Part shown: in pieces, positions 37,350-49,085 of the stretch
Numbering within the stretch: the stretch's first letter is position 1
Layout of the letters: each line of letters starts with the position of its first letter
NCBI GenBank assembly: GCA_005408345.1
Contig: SEMN01000017.1
Span: forward strand, 1,488,001-1,552,000
Reading direction: 5' to 3'
Source of the DNA: Macquaria australasica
Taxonomy: Eukaryota; Chordata; Actinopteri; Centrarchiformes; Percichthyidae
Length of the DNA stretch: 64,000 nt
Made by a program: the position numbers and the translations under genes
The notes under the pieces: generated by a model
Told to the model about the DNA's origin: nothing
Database searches by the model: none
What the model saw: the letters and a program-made list of their open reading frames with translations, nothing else

Positions 37350-39675
37350 GGTCACCTCAACACAACTAAAGTACCCTTTTTTCCTGAGGCCCACCCTCTC
37401 CCTTGTCCCTAATTGGCCAATCAGCAGAAGATGCTCTCCAATCACAGTTCGATCATGTACTCGTTCACGAGGAGCTTCAGTTCACCTTTACTGTCCTGCA
37501 GGTCAGAATCACCTCAAGGTCTCTGCTGCACCTGAACAAACCCCCAGGGCACTGTTTCTACTGTTTAAGACTTCTTCATGATATGACTCCATCTGTACTG
37601 TCTTAAATTAGTGTTATTTACCTGGGGAATGTTTTATTTTCTATCAACTTGAGGTTTGATTTGAACATTCAACTCTGGTAGACATGATTGTAGGGCCTTT
37701 ATTGTCAACACGCTTTACAGTTTTAGGCATTAAGCTTAAAATGCAGGATGGGTTTTATTGTCTTCATCAAGGTAATATCAACAGGAAGCATTAGCTGCTG
37801 GGGTCGCAGGTGCCAGACCAGTAACCTTTTGGTACATTTTGCAACACCATAAGTTTTTGTACCAATATTAAAACGATATCCTACATTTTTATGTCCTGCT
37901 TTGAAGAATTAAAGACATGTTTTTCTCCAAAAACTCTTTTTTTATTTAAGAAAATAAGCCAAACTTCTCAAATGCTGTTTGACAAAAAGCTTTAAATAGC
38001 TTTTGCCCGGGCTTTCAGCCACATTTAACAGCCTTCCTTTGCATTTAGCTCAGCTGGTATCACTTGATCTCAGTATGGAACTTGATGGTCACATGATAAC
38101 AGGTGGTTGTATATGGGGTTGTTGAATGTTGTATAAAGGCAAGCAACCATACAAAAACATCCACCTATAAAATAAAAAGAAATCTGAGTAAAATTGGCAA
38201 AATTATGATTTAAATCAGGAGCTATCTGATCAAAGAATTAGTAAACAAGACAACACAACAAATCTGATCAATGCCAGCTTTCGATACTCTGTGCCTCTAA
38301 CACATTTTGGTCGTACCAAGCATAGATATAAAACAGTTTTAAATCTATGGTACCAAGTAGGTATTAAGGTATGATAATAGGCACTAGTTATAGGACACAT
38401 TACTGGAGAATTGTGTCACCACCTGATTCTGTTCAACAATGGTGGTGATTTCCACTGAGGACACATATAAAACCATCAGATAGCCTGTATTGTAAATAAT
38501 ATGGCCAGCACCTTGCATGACAGCTCGCTGCCATTATAATATGAGTGTGTGTGATCGGGTGAATGAGAGACACATTGTAAACACTTTGGATAAATGCAGT
38601 CCATTTCCAATTTACATATGTAATCAATTGTAATATGGATGTGTGATTTGTGATGGTGCACTGTCAGTCATTATCTCAGACTGTCACCTTTACCCCCATG
38701 CTGTCCTTTCATTTTGACAATGTGTGTCAGCATGTGAAGTGAAACTCCTTTGGTATAATTTTGCGTGTATCATTGTGTTGAAATCCTACACATTGGATAA
38801 TCATGTATCCTGGAAATTTGTAGGAGAAACCAGTCAATTATGTAAATTATACACGCTTCAACTTTTAAACTTGGCCTCCACATGAGTCCTCGCCTTTATG
38901 GCAAAAGGGATATTTATATACCATCATACTCTGTGTGCTGATGGATGTTTTCCATCTCTGCCTACATCTGTTTGCCCTGAGATTAAGACCAAACCAAAAG
39001 ACAGCATTTCTGAACATCTGTGAAATTTAATTGGTTTTTCAAGAATGCATAATTACAGCACAGCTGTACAAAAAGGCCTGCCACACCACACAGTGTACAG
39101 TTCATGTTTTTGGGAATGCAAAGCCAGAGTGGCAGGCAGCAGTCACGGCAGGTTTACAGAGGGATCTACTGAGGACATACAGCACTCGCTACAATACAGC
39201 ATGCTCTTAATGGAGACCACGACTTTAATCAAGTCAAACCTCAACTAGAAACATAAACTGAATGTCATTTACAACCTGAGTCGTTTTCTATGAGCAAAAT
39301 GTACAGTGTTGAACCTTTTCTTCTGCTGTCAAAGGAGGCTGGTTGTGTTTAGGGGATTAAATCCTGAGTGGGATTTTACTGCATAAAAGGAATACAACAT
39401 TTGATTAGGAATGCTATAAAAGCAGGTTACCCAAAGTATGAGGGGGACATAAAAACAGCTGCGGGTTTGTGGTTGCAAAGAGTGAAAGGTTATGAACAAT
39501 AGGCTTGCATTTCAAGCATGTCGACTTGAGTAAATTAGAGGGGAGATTTGAAACTTAAACAGGATTCAAAGGCTTTTTGGGGAGAATAGAGGAACTACGT
39601 ACACAGTATGTAGTATTAAACTTGAACACACTTTTAAAAGAAATGACTAGATGCACACATCATGCAGTTTATAAC

Positions 39676-39910
39676 CAGTGGTGGAGTGTAACTAAGTACA
39701 TTTACTCAGGTACTGCACTTAAATACAAATCCAAGGTACTTGTATTTTACAAGAGTATTTCCATTCCATGCAACTTCATTCTTCTACTCCACTACATGTC
39801 TCAGAGGCAAATATTGTACTTTTTACTCCACTACATTTGGCTGACATCTTTAGTTACTCGTTACTTTTCAGATTACAGTTTTTCATACCTTTCATATCCA
39901 GTGAAAACCA
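39676..39910 (+). mobile_element. Non-autonomous hAT-like element copy
   Basis: It starts CAGTGGTGGAGTGTAACTAA and carries the familiar TACTCAGGTACTGCACTTAA and ACTTTTTACTCCACTACATT blocks. It is the best-preserved copy of the family in the window. The right end is approximate. Confidence 0.75.
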
Positions 39911-41255
39911 TGCATCTCCAAAAGTGGTGATTTGAAATTAAGTGTTCCTTTATGGGTAGAGAATTTTTTTAAAGATAAATAAACAATTTAAAAAGGTTAG
40001 CTGGAAAATGCATCATCACAAAGCTGAAAGCAGATGCTTTGCAGTCTAATTCAGAGGAGGATCTCGTTCCTCCCACTTTAGAGCCAGTTCTGTTTTTCCT
40101 CCAGCTCTTTAGCCAATAATGTGACTGAATGGAAACTAAAGGTCACCCACTAATTGGCCTGAACAGAGGAAATCATCCTGAAGTGGCAGCTCTTGAGCAG
40201 CAGAAATCTCGAGCAATGGTACTTCAACTATTGACTGCAGTACAAGTCATGTAATAGGAGTGTCAGATAATCCTTTCAGTGTTGTTTGGTTAGTATGCCA
40301 ACATCAGCAGTGTCAAAGATTTTTAGACTTACCATTACAAGCAGTTATCATCAGTTAGCGACAGTTATTTTCCATTTAAAATCAGGAGAGTCAGACTCAG
40401 TCAAACAGGATTTACAAGTAATCTTATGGTTTGTTTGGCTAACGTAGGTGCCAAGTGGGTGGTGTGTGCAACATTTAAAAAACCTACAGCCACTCTACTG
40501 CTGTGAGTAAGTACTAAATGCTAACTTCAGCATGCTTTGATGCAGGTATAATGTTTACCTAAAATTTCAACCTGATGATGCTGGAGGAAAATGAGATGAC
40601 CAACAAAAAGAGGGGGGCATGAATGTCTGTACTGAATTTGACGGTGATCCATCCGATAGTTGTTGAGACATATTTCACTCAAAACCACTAATTCATAAAA
40701 TTGTAAGATTAAGTCACATTCTGTATATTAGAGATCAGTTTTTATAAAAAATATTATTGGACCGATTTTTTGGTACTTTGAAAGAACCATATTCAACCTG
40801 ATGTTCATATTAGAGGTTCCTACAGAGTGAAAGTCATACTAAACCTTTGTGAAATTAACCTCTACTTCTGTATCATATCATGTCATTTCATAAGGAAAAA
40901 AACACATTCTACATGTTATGTTTGACAAAAAAAATAAAAAATAAAAAACATGAAACAAAAGCTGTTACTTAACAAAGTGAGTTACTTTTTATGACTTTAA
41001 AAGTCCAACAGTTTAAAAGTCACACTACACAGGAATGACCATGAATAATCTGGGATCAATAAAGAAATACCACCACTGGAGCTATAAACCTTTCCACTCA
41101 ACACACTCATGTGGGGACACACTCCCAAGATCAAAAATAGCTGTAGTGATGTCATGTCTTTTACAGCTGGAGTGGCATAAATACTGGACAGCAGGTTGAA
41201 CAAGAGTCATTTGAACTCTGTCAATGATTTAGCAATGGAGTCGTCAGAGCAGCCT

Positions 41256-41297
<42 letters not shown>
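41256..41297 (+). repeat. (TG)n microsatellite
   Basis: Pure TG run of about 42 bases. Confidence 0.95.
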
Positions 41298-41301
<4 letters not shown>

Positions 41302-42292
41302 AAGTCTATTCAGTCATATCCTCTTCGGTACTGTATGCTGAACCTCCAGCAGGAATCCAGTGTGTCGCAACATCATTTTACAACCTGCACTCTCAGGTGA
41401 GCAGCTGTTTCGTCAGCAGCAACAGCAGCCTTTCAATGAGTTGAAGCAGATGTGTTAAAATGCTACAGGGAGAACAAGTTTGCCTCCATAGGTTGCTGCA
41501 GGCGTGGGTTTATCCATTTGTTTAGGTGAAGTGATAAAAGAAGACTGATGGGACAAGAAAGGGGCGACTCCGTTATCTTTTACCCAGAGGCAAACCTGCT
41601 TCACAAAAGAAAGCGGGGTGTGAACCAACTTAAAATTGCAAACACTCACACTGAGCATGCTAGCTGTCATATAGTTGAAATTACTTCACCTCTTCTTGAA
41701 AGCATCTTCCAGGATGTACAAATAGATACATATAGTACAGCAGTTTACAGTATTTTTTGCTGGGTGTCTTTACAAACCAGGAGATAATCTTTAGAAGTGT
41801 GCCTTACCCAAGCAAACCTACAGTTTTATGGTACCTGACTCTAAACAAGTTACATTTCTTAAGTAGAACATCCATTACAGTATTGCTTCCTCACAAGCTA
41901 CACAGGAAGTAAAACTAAAGGATAATTAAATCAGATGTACACAAATTTATATTAGGGAGAAAGTAAAGTCACCCTTTGCATGATTTTTACCCTTTTTGAT
42001 GGTAAAAATAGAAATGTACCGCTGTGTACTTCATACTAGATTCTGTCTTCAGCCATTGGAGTGCAGTTTTTTCCAACTTTAAATAATATAGAAGACAAAA
42101 ATAGCTAAACACAGCAACATGAATCTCCCCTTGCACACTAATGGGAGTTGTGTCCAAAAACTGTAAAATCCTGAAAAATCTGAAAAAGCACATTTGTATC
42201 CATTTTCAAGTCAACTCCAGTCTGTATCTTCGTATGGTACGTCCAGTCAGAGCTGGACAGAAGTTCTGGTTCATTCTTAACAAGTTCCTTTT

Positions 42293-45200
42293 TCAGGTCT
42301 TGAGTATGTCCTGATCGTCAGTTTTTACCTCCTCTGAGGGAGGCTGACTGTTGCCCGTGTCCTGTGCAGAGCTGAGCGGCCTGGCGTTGGCCTTTGTCGA
42401 CCGCTGCCGCCGCGTGCCGTTACCAATGCAGCGCAGGAGGTTCTTGAAGGTTGTCCACATTTCCTCGTCCTTGTAGGAGTAGATGCAGGGGTTCATGACG
42501 GAGTTGAGTACAGCCAGGAGCAGCAGCCAGCGTTTTAATTTCATGACGTTACAACTCTTACAGTTGAGGCCGTCCAGCAGTAGAACCACCAGGCCGGGAG
42601 TCCAGCAGATCACAAAGGCCCCTTCAGGAGAAAATACAGCAAATCACATGTATATTATATATGTATATTTCTCACATGCATCCTTGTTGTACAGGATATC
42701 CTTGTTCAAAAGGTCAAGTTCCAATTTACAAAAAGGGTACTTATAATAGTTTTAAAAAGGACCGTTTCTTGGCGGGGCGCTGTAACTTTCTGAAGTCTTG
42801 TTGTCACCTTGAGGTTGTCAGGCAACCAGCAGAGACTCCAGGAAGTGACTGTGCATGGCCAAGAAATAGTCTGGCACATAAAAGTGTCCTTTTTACACTT
42901 TGGATTTTGCACAAATCCAACAGAAAGATAAAACTTGTTAATTAGTGGTCTTTAGCAGTGCTGGTAGGATTTTGTTACCTTTAGACGCAGTCAGGTTAGC
43001 TGTTTCCAGTCTTTATGGTAACCTAAGCTAACCAAGTACTAGAGGTAGCTTCATATATTTATCGTACAGACACGAGAGTGGTATCAATCTTCTCATCCAA
43101 CTCTCGGCAAGAAAGCAAACAAGCTTTGTCAAACTTTTCCTTGAATCCAAACGTATTCATGCTAATAAATTGTTACAATTCGTTTATTAATCGTTCACAA
43201 GTCTGTAATAAACCAAGAGAGCCCACATTTCTGACCACTGGCTTTAAGCATATTGTAAAGTGGAAATCCATGGTTTACGATAAACCTGCAAATATAGATT
43301 AATCAACTATAAAAATTGTTGCTGAATGCATTTCTGTCAATTGATTAATCGATTATTGGCTTCAGCATTAGTTTTAAAACAGTGACTAGATGATGGCCAT
43401 CGGGTTTCCTTGTGTTTCCTACAGGCCCCTGACTGTTTGCCTGGATATTAAAAAAGCTAATATATAAACTAATCAAACCTAAATCAGAATGTATTTGGTG
43501 GTTTGATTTACTTTCACTGAAACACAGAAAGTATACATAAGAGCATTTTAGCTGAGTAATATGATTCCAATATCATTACAACAAGCAGGCACAGGTGGGG
43601 AATGCAACACCACCATTGTGTTAAATACGTAAGGCTGTGTGTTTGGGAAATAATATGGGTCACAGGGCTACTGAAGCAGACAATTAGCCATCCATTTCAA
43701 ACATGTTTGGGCACAAAACAGAGCTACTAAGAGATTTCTGGAACTAAAAGGACGCCACAAGCAGCAACTTGTCTGACTACCGACAGCGATGTTGACACCA
43801 TCACCATCTAAGTAGCTTCAACACAGCTGCAGAACAAAAACAAGTACTGTTCTGTACAACTCACTCGCTCACTCACAGACAGACAGAGAGGGTCTGGTGG
43901 GAGTGTTGATCTCAGTTTGTGTTTTTTCACCGTTTCCGGGTCAGAAAGTTTGCCACATTTTTACAGTGAAGACTATTTTTTATCCTCATTCTTCTTCCTC
44001 TTGTTGTTTTTTCTTTGTCTTTGATGGCCCACATGTTTTAAAATTAAGTAAGATGAAATTAAATTGAGTCAGACCCCATTTAATAGTCTTCCATTGGCAG
44101 TTTTTGATGTACTGGAGTTTAAAAGTGGACTTTCTTCCCCTTTAATCTCTGACAAAGAAAAAAAAAACTGAGGGTTTTAGGGACACACGTTTCAAGCATA
44201 TGTTCCTTTTGTCAGTTGGTATTCATTTGACGATGTTGGTTGCACGTAAAGAATAAAAACAAAATCTGACTCTGCATGGTGTAGTTTGATGCTTCACTTG
44301 ACAAACAGGCCGCAACACTCCCAGATATACTGCAGATAAACAGCTGTTGGCTGCTAAACTACAAGAATATTATACCAAACTAGTGCCATGAAGAGAACAC
44401 AAGAGAAGTCATTCCTTATTCTTATTTCTTTGACATTAAAGCAGCTAAATCATTGATTAAAGTGCAAATTTACACACACATTACACATGTATGAATGTGT
44501 TCTTTACTTCTTAGGTGTTTGTTTGCCAGCACAGGCAACCAACCGTGACAATGTCGAGCTGTATCCCTATCCAACGCTTATGCACCCATTCATTTCAGTC
44601 TGGTTATAACAAAGCATGCGTGGGTTATGCGTCTCCAGACTGGTTTGTCCAGTTGAAAGGCTGCTGTTGCTGCCTGAGCAGTTGGCGTTTCACCTGGAAC
44701 AAGAGTTAACAGTTTGTTTGTTTTTTTGCTGCCTAATATATCACATGGTTCTGAACCATGAAGATGTCCTTCCTTTTTCTCTCAGATATCGCTGCCATGC
44801 TCTTTGCGCCGCCTTTTTACAACAGTACGTCAGGCACTTTTTTTTACATTTACATCATACCCCAAAAATCACAGTAATCTCAACAGGGAATTTAACAATG
44901 ACACTTGTGTACTAAAACTTCCACAAGCTAAAAGGGAACTCTGCAAAGCACGTGAAAGCAACTGACCAAGTCCTCAAGTATAGCTTCTTCTTCCTCTTGC
45001 TTTTTTTTTTTGTTTTGTTTTTTTTTGGATGGGGAGGAGGGAACGTTCATTGAAGGCCAGTGTGGTGTGGACAATACACCACACAGGCTGAGGAGCAGTG
45101 TCCTTGCAGGGAGAGATAATTACACATCAGTCTGTGTGTACAGAGGCAGATAGCTCCTACGCTACATACTGTATCGAGCCATCTAGCCGGGCAAGCCAAG

Positions 45201-47068
45201 TGCTCATAGAGACAAAGAACGATGACAATGACTACTATCCTGCAGGGCAACTGTGCAAAGTCACAACAAATGTCTCATGCATGCTTTTATCTGGATGCCT
45301 GAAGAGTGTATGAAAACAAAAACTGAGTGCATTCAACACTGAGGTGAATTCATCTGACCTGCAGTGCTATCTCACCAGAATTTGATAGTATGGCAATTTA
45401 CTAAGCACATTGTGTGTAAATGCTTGCATGAGAATATGCATTCAATACCTTGTTTTGGTGCTCCAGCAGAATATGCTGCTGCAGTCCTATTGTTCCGTTC
45501 TTAAAGGAAAGCAATGGGAGGAAAACGATCTGAGTACTGTGCCTCTATTGCAAAGTATCCTGTTGCAACACCTAAACAAAGAGAGCCAGATCTGGATATC
45601 CGATGGCCTCATCTAGGATGAAAACGCATGCGAAGAGAAGGAAACTTCAGCCTTTTTGTGGTTTCTTACTCTGGGAAAAGAACGGGGTAGTGCTGCAACA
45701 ATTAGTCAATTAATCGATTAGCTGAGGAACAGAAAATGAATTGCCTACAACTTCATAATCAATTAATTGTTTAAGGTTTAATTTATTTAAACTTTAAGAG
45801 TTTAAGTTAAATTTGTCCCTTTATTTTATTTAAATTTAAAGATGTCCCTTTGGGCTCCGGATAATAAATTTTCACATTTTGTAGACTGAATGATTGATCT
45901 ATCAAGCAAATAATTTATAATGACAGAATATGAATATATGGGTAAATTAGTGTTTTAGACACTGGGCTGAAAAACCCAGAATAATCAGACTGTAAAGTAA
46001 CAAATAACACAAGATACAGAGAAATAAACATTTTGCTAACTCCTCTTTTGCTTTCATTTACGGCTCCCCTCAAATCACTTACAAGCACTCGACAAGTTTT
46101 CTGAAAGTGTTTCTGTTATTATGCTCAAGGTTTTCTCTGATATCAGGAAAACATAGATTACAGTCCAGCGTGTTCAGCAGTGACTTCTTTAAACCCTGAC
46201 GAAAGACGCACAGCTGTAAACCACAACTACTTCCACCTGACTAATGCAGGAAACGCTCTGACTCACTGTTGTATCATCAGTGATGCTGCTGCGACAACAG
46301 ACAACATTTTTATGATAAGCACCTACCAAGCACAACCATGACCGTCTTGATGAGCTTGATAGGCGTCCTCTTGCGGTTGATGGAGCCGCTGGTGTGTGGC
46401 GTGAGCACTGATGTCTTCTTTTTGACGTAGGCGTAGATCCTCATGTAGATGGCCACCATCACCAGGAACACCACCAGGTTAGACACAGACCAGAAGATCA
46501 GATAGCTCTTGCTGAAGATGGGAGCCAGCTGGGAGCAGTCGCTAAGGTTGCAGATGCAGTTCCAGCCCAGACTCGGCACAGCCCCCATGAAGATGGAGAC
46601 GGCCCACACCAGCACGATCAGCAGGGTCACCCTCCTCTTCGTCAGGTTGCTGTGGACTTTCCAGTTCATGACGGAGATGTAGCGCTCCAGAGCTATTACC
46701 AGCAGGTTAGCCAGCGAGGCTGAGAGACTGACGTCCAGAAGACCTTGACGGATGAAGTATTCTTTAACTGTAAGTGTCCGTGAGACCTCACCTGTGTTAA
46801 ACATGAGGTACACGTACGCTATGCCTGCCAGGAAGTCCGAGGCGGCGAGGTTGGAAAGAAGATAGTAGAAAGGGTAGTGAAACCTCTTATTGGTGATGAC
46901 AGCAGCTATGACCATGGCGTTGGAGACCAGGATGAAACAGCAGAAGAGAGAGCCCACCACCTGCACCAGGATGAGCTGCGTTTTGTCCCATTTATCTTCA
47001 GCACCGCTGTTGTTGTAGAAGAAGACCATGGACTCATTATAATGACAGCTGTGGTTCTGTTGGGCCAT
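42293..47068 (-). CDS. lpar3: Lysophosphatidic acid receptor 3
   Basis: Seven-transmembrane receptor for lysophosphatidic acid; in mammals LPA3 couples to Gi and Gq. Two coding exons: 47068-46327 (742 bases) and 42621-42293 (329 bases), joined in the codon for the glycine of VVLG|AF. The product is 356 residues; human LPAR3 has 353. Landmarks are the N-terminal cysteine/asparagine region with N-glycosylation-type sites, FHYPFYYLLSNLAASDFLAG in helix 2, RQGLLD in helix 3, an ERY motif (Glu-Arg-Tyr) at its cytosolic end, GWNCICN in the second outer loop, CWTPG in helix 6 and NSVMNPCIYSYKDE in helix 7. The RQGLLD stretch and the HTSGSI segment of the third inner loop match LPAR3 better than LPAR1 or LPAR2. 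A splice inside helix 6 is typical of the LPA1-3 genes. The C-tail is poorly conserved, as expected. Confidence 0.95.
43295..43380. repeat. TAATCGATTA-type dispersed repeat fragment
   Basis: Short copy with GATTAATCGATTATTGGCTT inside the lpar3 intron. It is related to copies at 45690, 47140, 47428, 54715, 55998 and 56700. Confidence 0.45.
45690..45960 (+). repeat. TAATCGATTA-type dispersed repeat
   Basis: Begins GTGCTGCAACAATTAGTC and AATTAATCGATTAGCTGA, a frequent teleost repeat, then degrades. It lies in the lpar3 coding-exon intron. Confidence 0.6.
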
Positions 47069-47081
47069 TTTAGAGGTGAGT
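47069..47081 (-). other. lpar3: lpar3 5' untranslated part of the first coding exon
   Basis: A CAG acceptor ends at 47082, leaving 13 untranslated bases before the ATG. This supports both the chosen start and an upstream noncoding exon. Confidence 0.65.
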
Positions 47082-47139
47082 CTGTGAAATGAGAGTGAGA
47101 AAACATAATAAGTGGAACAATTTATCGATTGAAGAAGAG

Positions 47140-47504
47140 CTGAAACGATGAATTGGTTGGTCGATCTACAGAAAATTAATCGATTAATTGTTATTTATCA
47201 AAAAACATTCCCCATTTCCTACTTCTCATATAAGGGTTTGCTGCTGTTCTTTGTCTTATGTGACAGTAAACTGAATATATTTGGGGTTTGGGCTGTTGTT
47301 TGGACAAAACAAGACATTTGAAGACATCACCTTGATTTCTGAGAAATTAGGATTGTGAAATATTATTTTTAACCCATAAAACTATTAGTTGGTTGAGGTG
47401 GCACTCATTTTAAACTATTTTGTATAGGACTGCAACTAATGATTATTTTCACTACGGATTAATCTGCTGATACTTTTCTCTATTAATCGATTGATTGTTC
47501 TAAA

Positions 47505-47558
<54 letters not shown>

Positions 47559-47770
47559 AAATAGTGATAAATGCCGTCAAAATAATTTAATATAAGTTAA
47601 AATTATTAAAATTATTAAAAGGGAAAAGCAGCAGATCTTCTCATTTGTGAAGCTGGAACCTTAAAAATGTTATTGCATGAAAAATGACTTACACAATAAT
47701 CAAAATAGTTGGCAATTAATTTTCTGTCAGTCTGCTAATTGATTAATCAACCAATCATTTCAGCTGTACT
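47140..47770. repeat. Two adjacent copies of the TAATCGATTA dispersed repeat with an (AT)n run
   Basis: Copy one (47140-47420) carries AATTAATCGATTAATTG and, inverted, the internal block of the family (GGACAAAACAAGACATTTGA). Copy two (47428-47770) starts ACTGCAACTAATGATTATTT and is interrupted by a pure AT run at 47513-47554. Both lie in the lpar3 5' intron. Confidence 0.7.
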
Positions 47771-47844
47771 TGGATACACTGTTGGGTAGTTTAATTTATA
47801 ACAAAGCATCATATTTGTATGTTTGGTATACAGAAATCTTAATT

Positions 47845-48014
47845 TGTAAAGTAACTAGTAACTAAAGATGTCAAATAATTAGTTTAGTAAAAAGTACAAT
47901 ATTTCCCTCTGAAATGTGGTGGAGTAGAAGGAGAAAGTGGGGTGAAAAGAAAAGACACAAGTACAAGCACCTACAAGTACTTGAGAAAATGTACTTGTAT
48001 ACATTCCTCCACTG
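47845..48014 (-). mobile_element. Non-autonomous hAT-like element copy
   Basis: The minus-strand end CAGTGGAGGAATGTATACAA and the inner GTAACTAGTAACTAAAG block match the copy near 32480-32642. Confidence 0.65.
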
Positions 48015-48492
48015 GTGACTTGACTCCAAAGGCAAGTGCACATGCCAAAACCCTGTAGCTGAATAAGGCTGAAATCACAGTAAGCTCCATTTCTAACTTT
48101 GAACAAGATAGTGACCATAGCAACATTAAAATGAGAGCCCAAACAATACGCTGGTAAGGTCCATAGAGTCATTCTGAGTTTTCTACCTGTACAAACATTC
48201 CTTTGAGTAAACACTACAGATACGCTGCAAAAAAAAAAAAGATTTCCACGTAAAGGACAGTTTTCGCCATGACTTGACAAGCCTTCCTTTATTTTGCAAT
48301 TAGCTTTACAACCGACATCCGACTTGGCTTGGCAACAAATCCCCACAGAGGTACTGACAAAGACAAATAGGTTCTTGCAGAAAAGAAAACTGAAGTGGGC
48401 AAAACAAATCATTTTGTCGAGAGAAGCCAAAATATGATTCCAAAAGAAGAACAAAGAGTTACCTAGAAGAACAGTCAGCCAGGTGAGTTTAC

Positions 48493-48720
48493 CTGTGGTG
48501 AAGGGCTGTGTCAGTAGACGACAAGTTGCGAAATATTCCGCGCCGAGTTAACGATCATGTTGGCCCTGCAGCATTGCTCCTCGGCTGCAGCGGACGGAGG
48601 GAGGGAGGCGACAGCAGCGAGCTCCAGCGCAAAGTGAAGGCAGAAAAGTCGAGCGTCTTCACTTTGAGGCTGCAGCTCGGTGACGTAGAGGGCGTGTGCC
48701 ACCCAGTCTCACCCGTGAAT
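48493..48720 (-). promoter_or_regulatory. lpar3: lpar3 noncoding first exon and GC-rich promoter
   Basis: A donor (CACAG|GTAAAC on the minus strand) ends a probable noncoding exon at 48493. The sequence above it, up to about 48720, is the most GC- and CpG-rich stretch of the area (GCAGCGGACGGAGGGAGGG). No TATA box was seen. The start site is inferred. Confidence 0.55.
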
Positions 48721-48964
48721 TCCTCCGGTTGACCGCGAGCTCACGGTCCCATAAAAAAAACAAAAAAAACAACAACGTATAACTGCATTGAAGTGGGGAC
48801 CTGGAAACGCACTGACTGTTTAATCTATTGTCGTAGTGATGTACTGGAATTATTTTTCTCAAAATTAATAATGGAGGTTGATTTATTTTCCACTTAACAG
48901 GACTCACCTGGAGAAGCGTGTTTTCCCGTTTACTCCAGTCCAGTGCTTAAATCTTGACTGACAC

Positions 48965-49085
48965 GTGACATGAGTATTTCCATTTTATGCTACTTTATAT
49001 TTCTACTGCACTACATTTCAGAGGGAAATTGTACTTTTTACTCCACTACATTTACTTAAAAAAAGCTGGAGTTACTTTACTTTAA
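48965..49085. mobile_element. Truncated hAT-like element copy
   Basis: Only the middle block remains: ACTGCACTACATTTCAGAGG and ACTTTTTACTCCACTACATT, as in the copy at 39676. Confidence 0.6.

Larger units (their letters stand above)
37350..42292. other. Spacer between the guanylate cyclase and lpar3
   Basis: I saw no coding exons. It includes the cyclase upstream region, a hAT-like MITE (39676-39910), a TG microsatellite (41256-41297) and, near 41800-42292, the probable lpar3 3' untranslated region. Confidence 0.5.

Noticed and set aside
47879..48454. 191-residue open frame on the minus strand
   Set aside because: It lies in the lpar3 5' intron and runs through a MITE copy; it has no domain and no coding-like composition.
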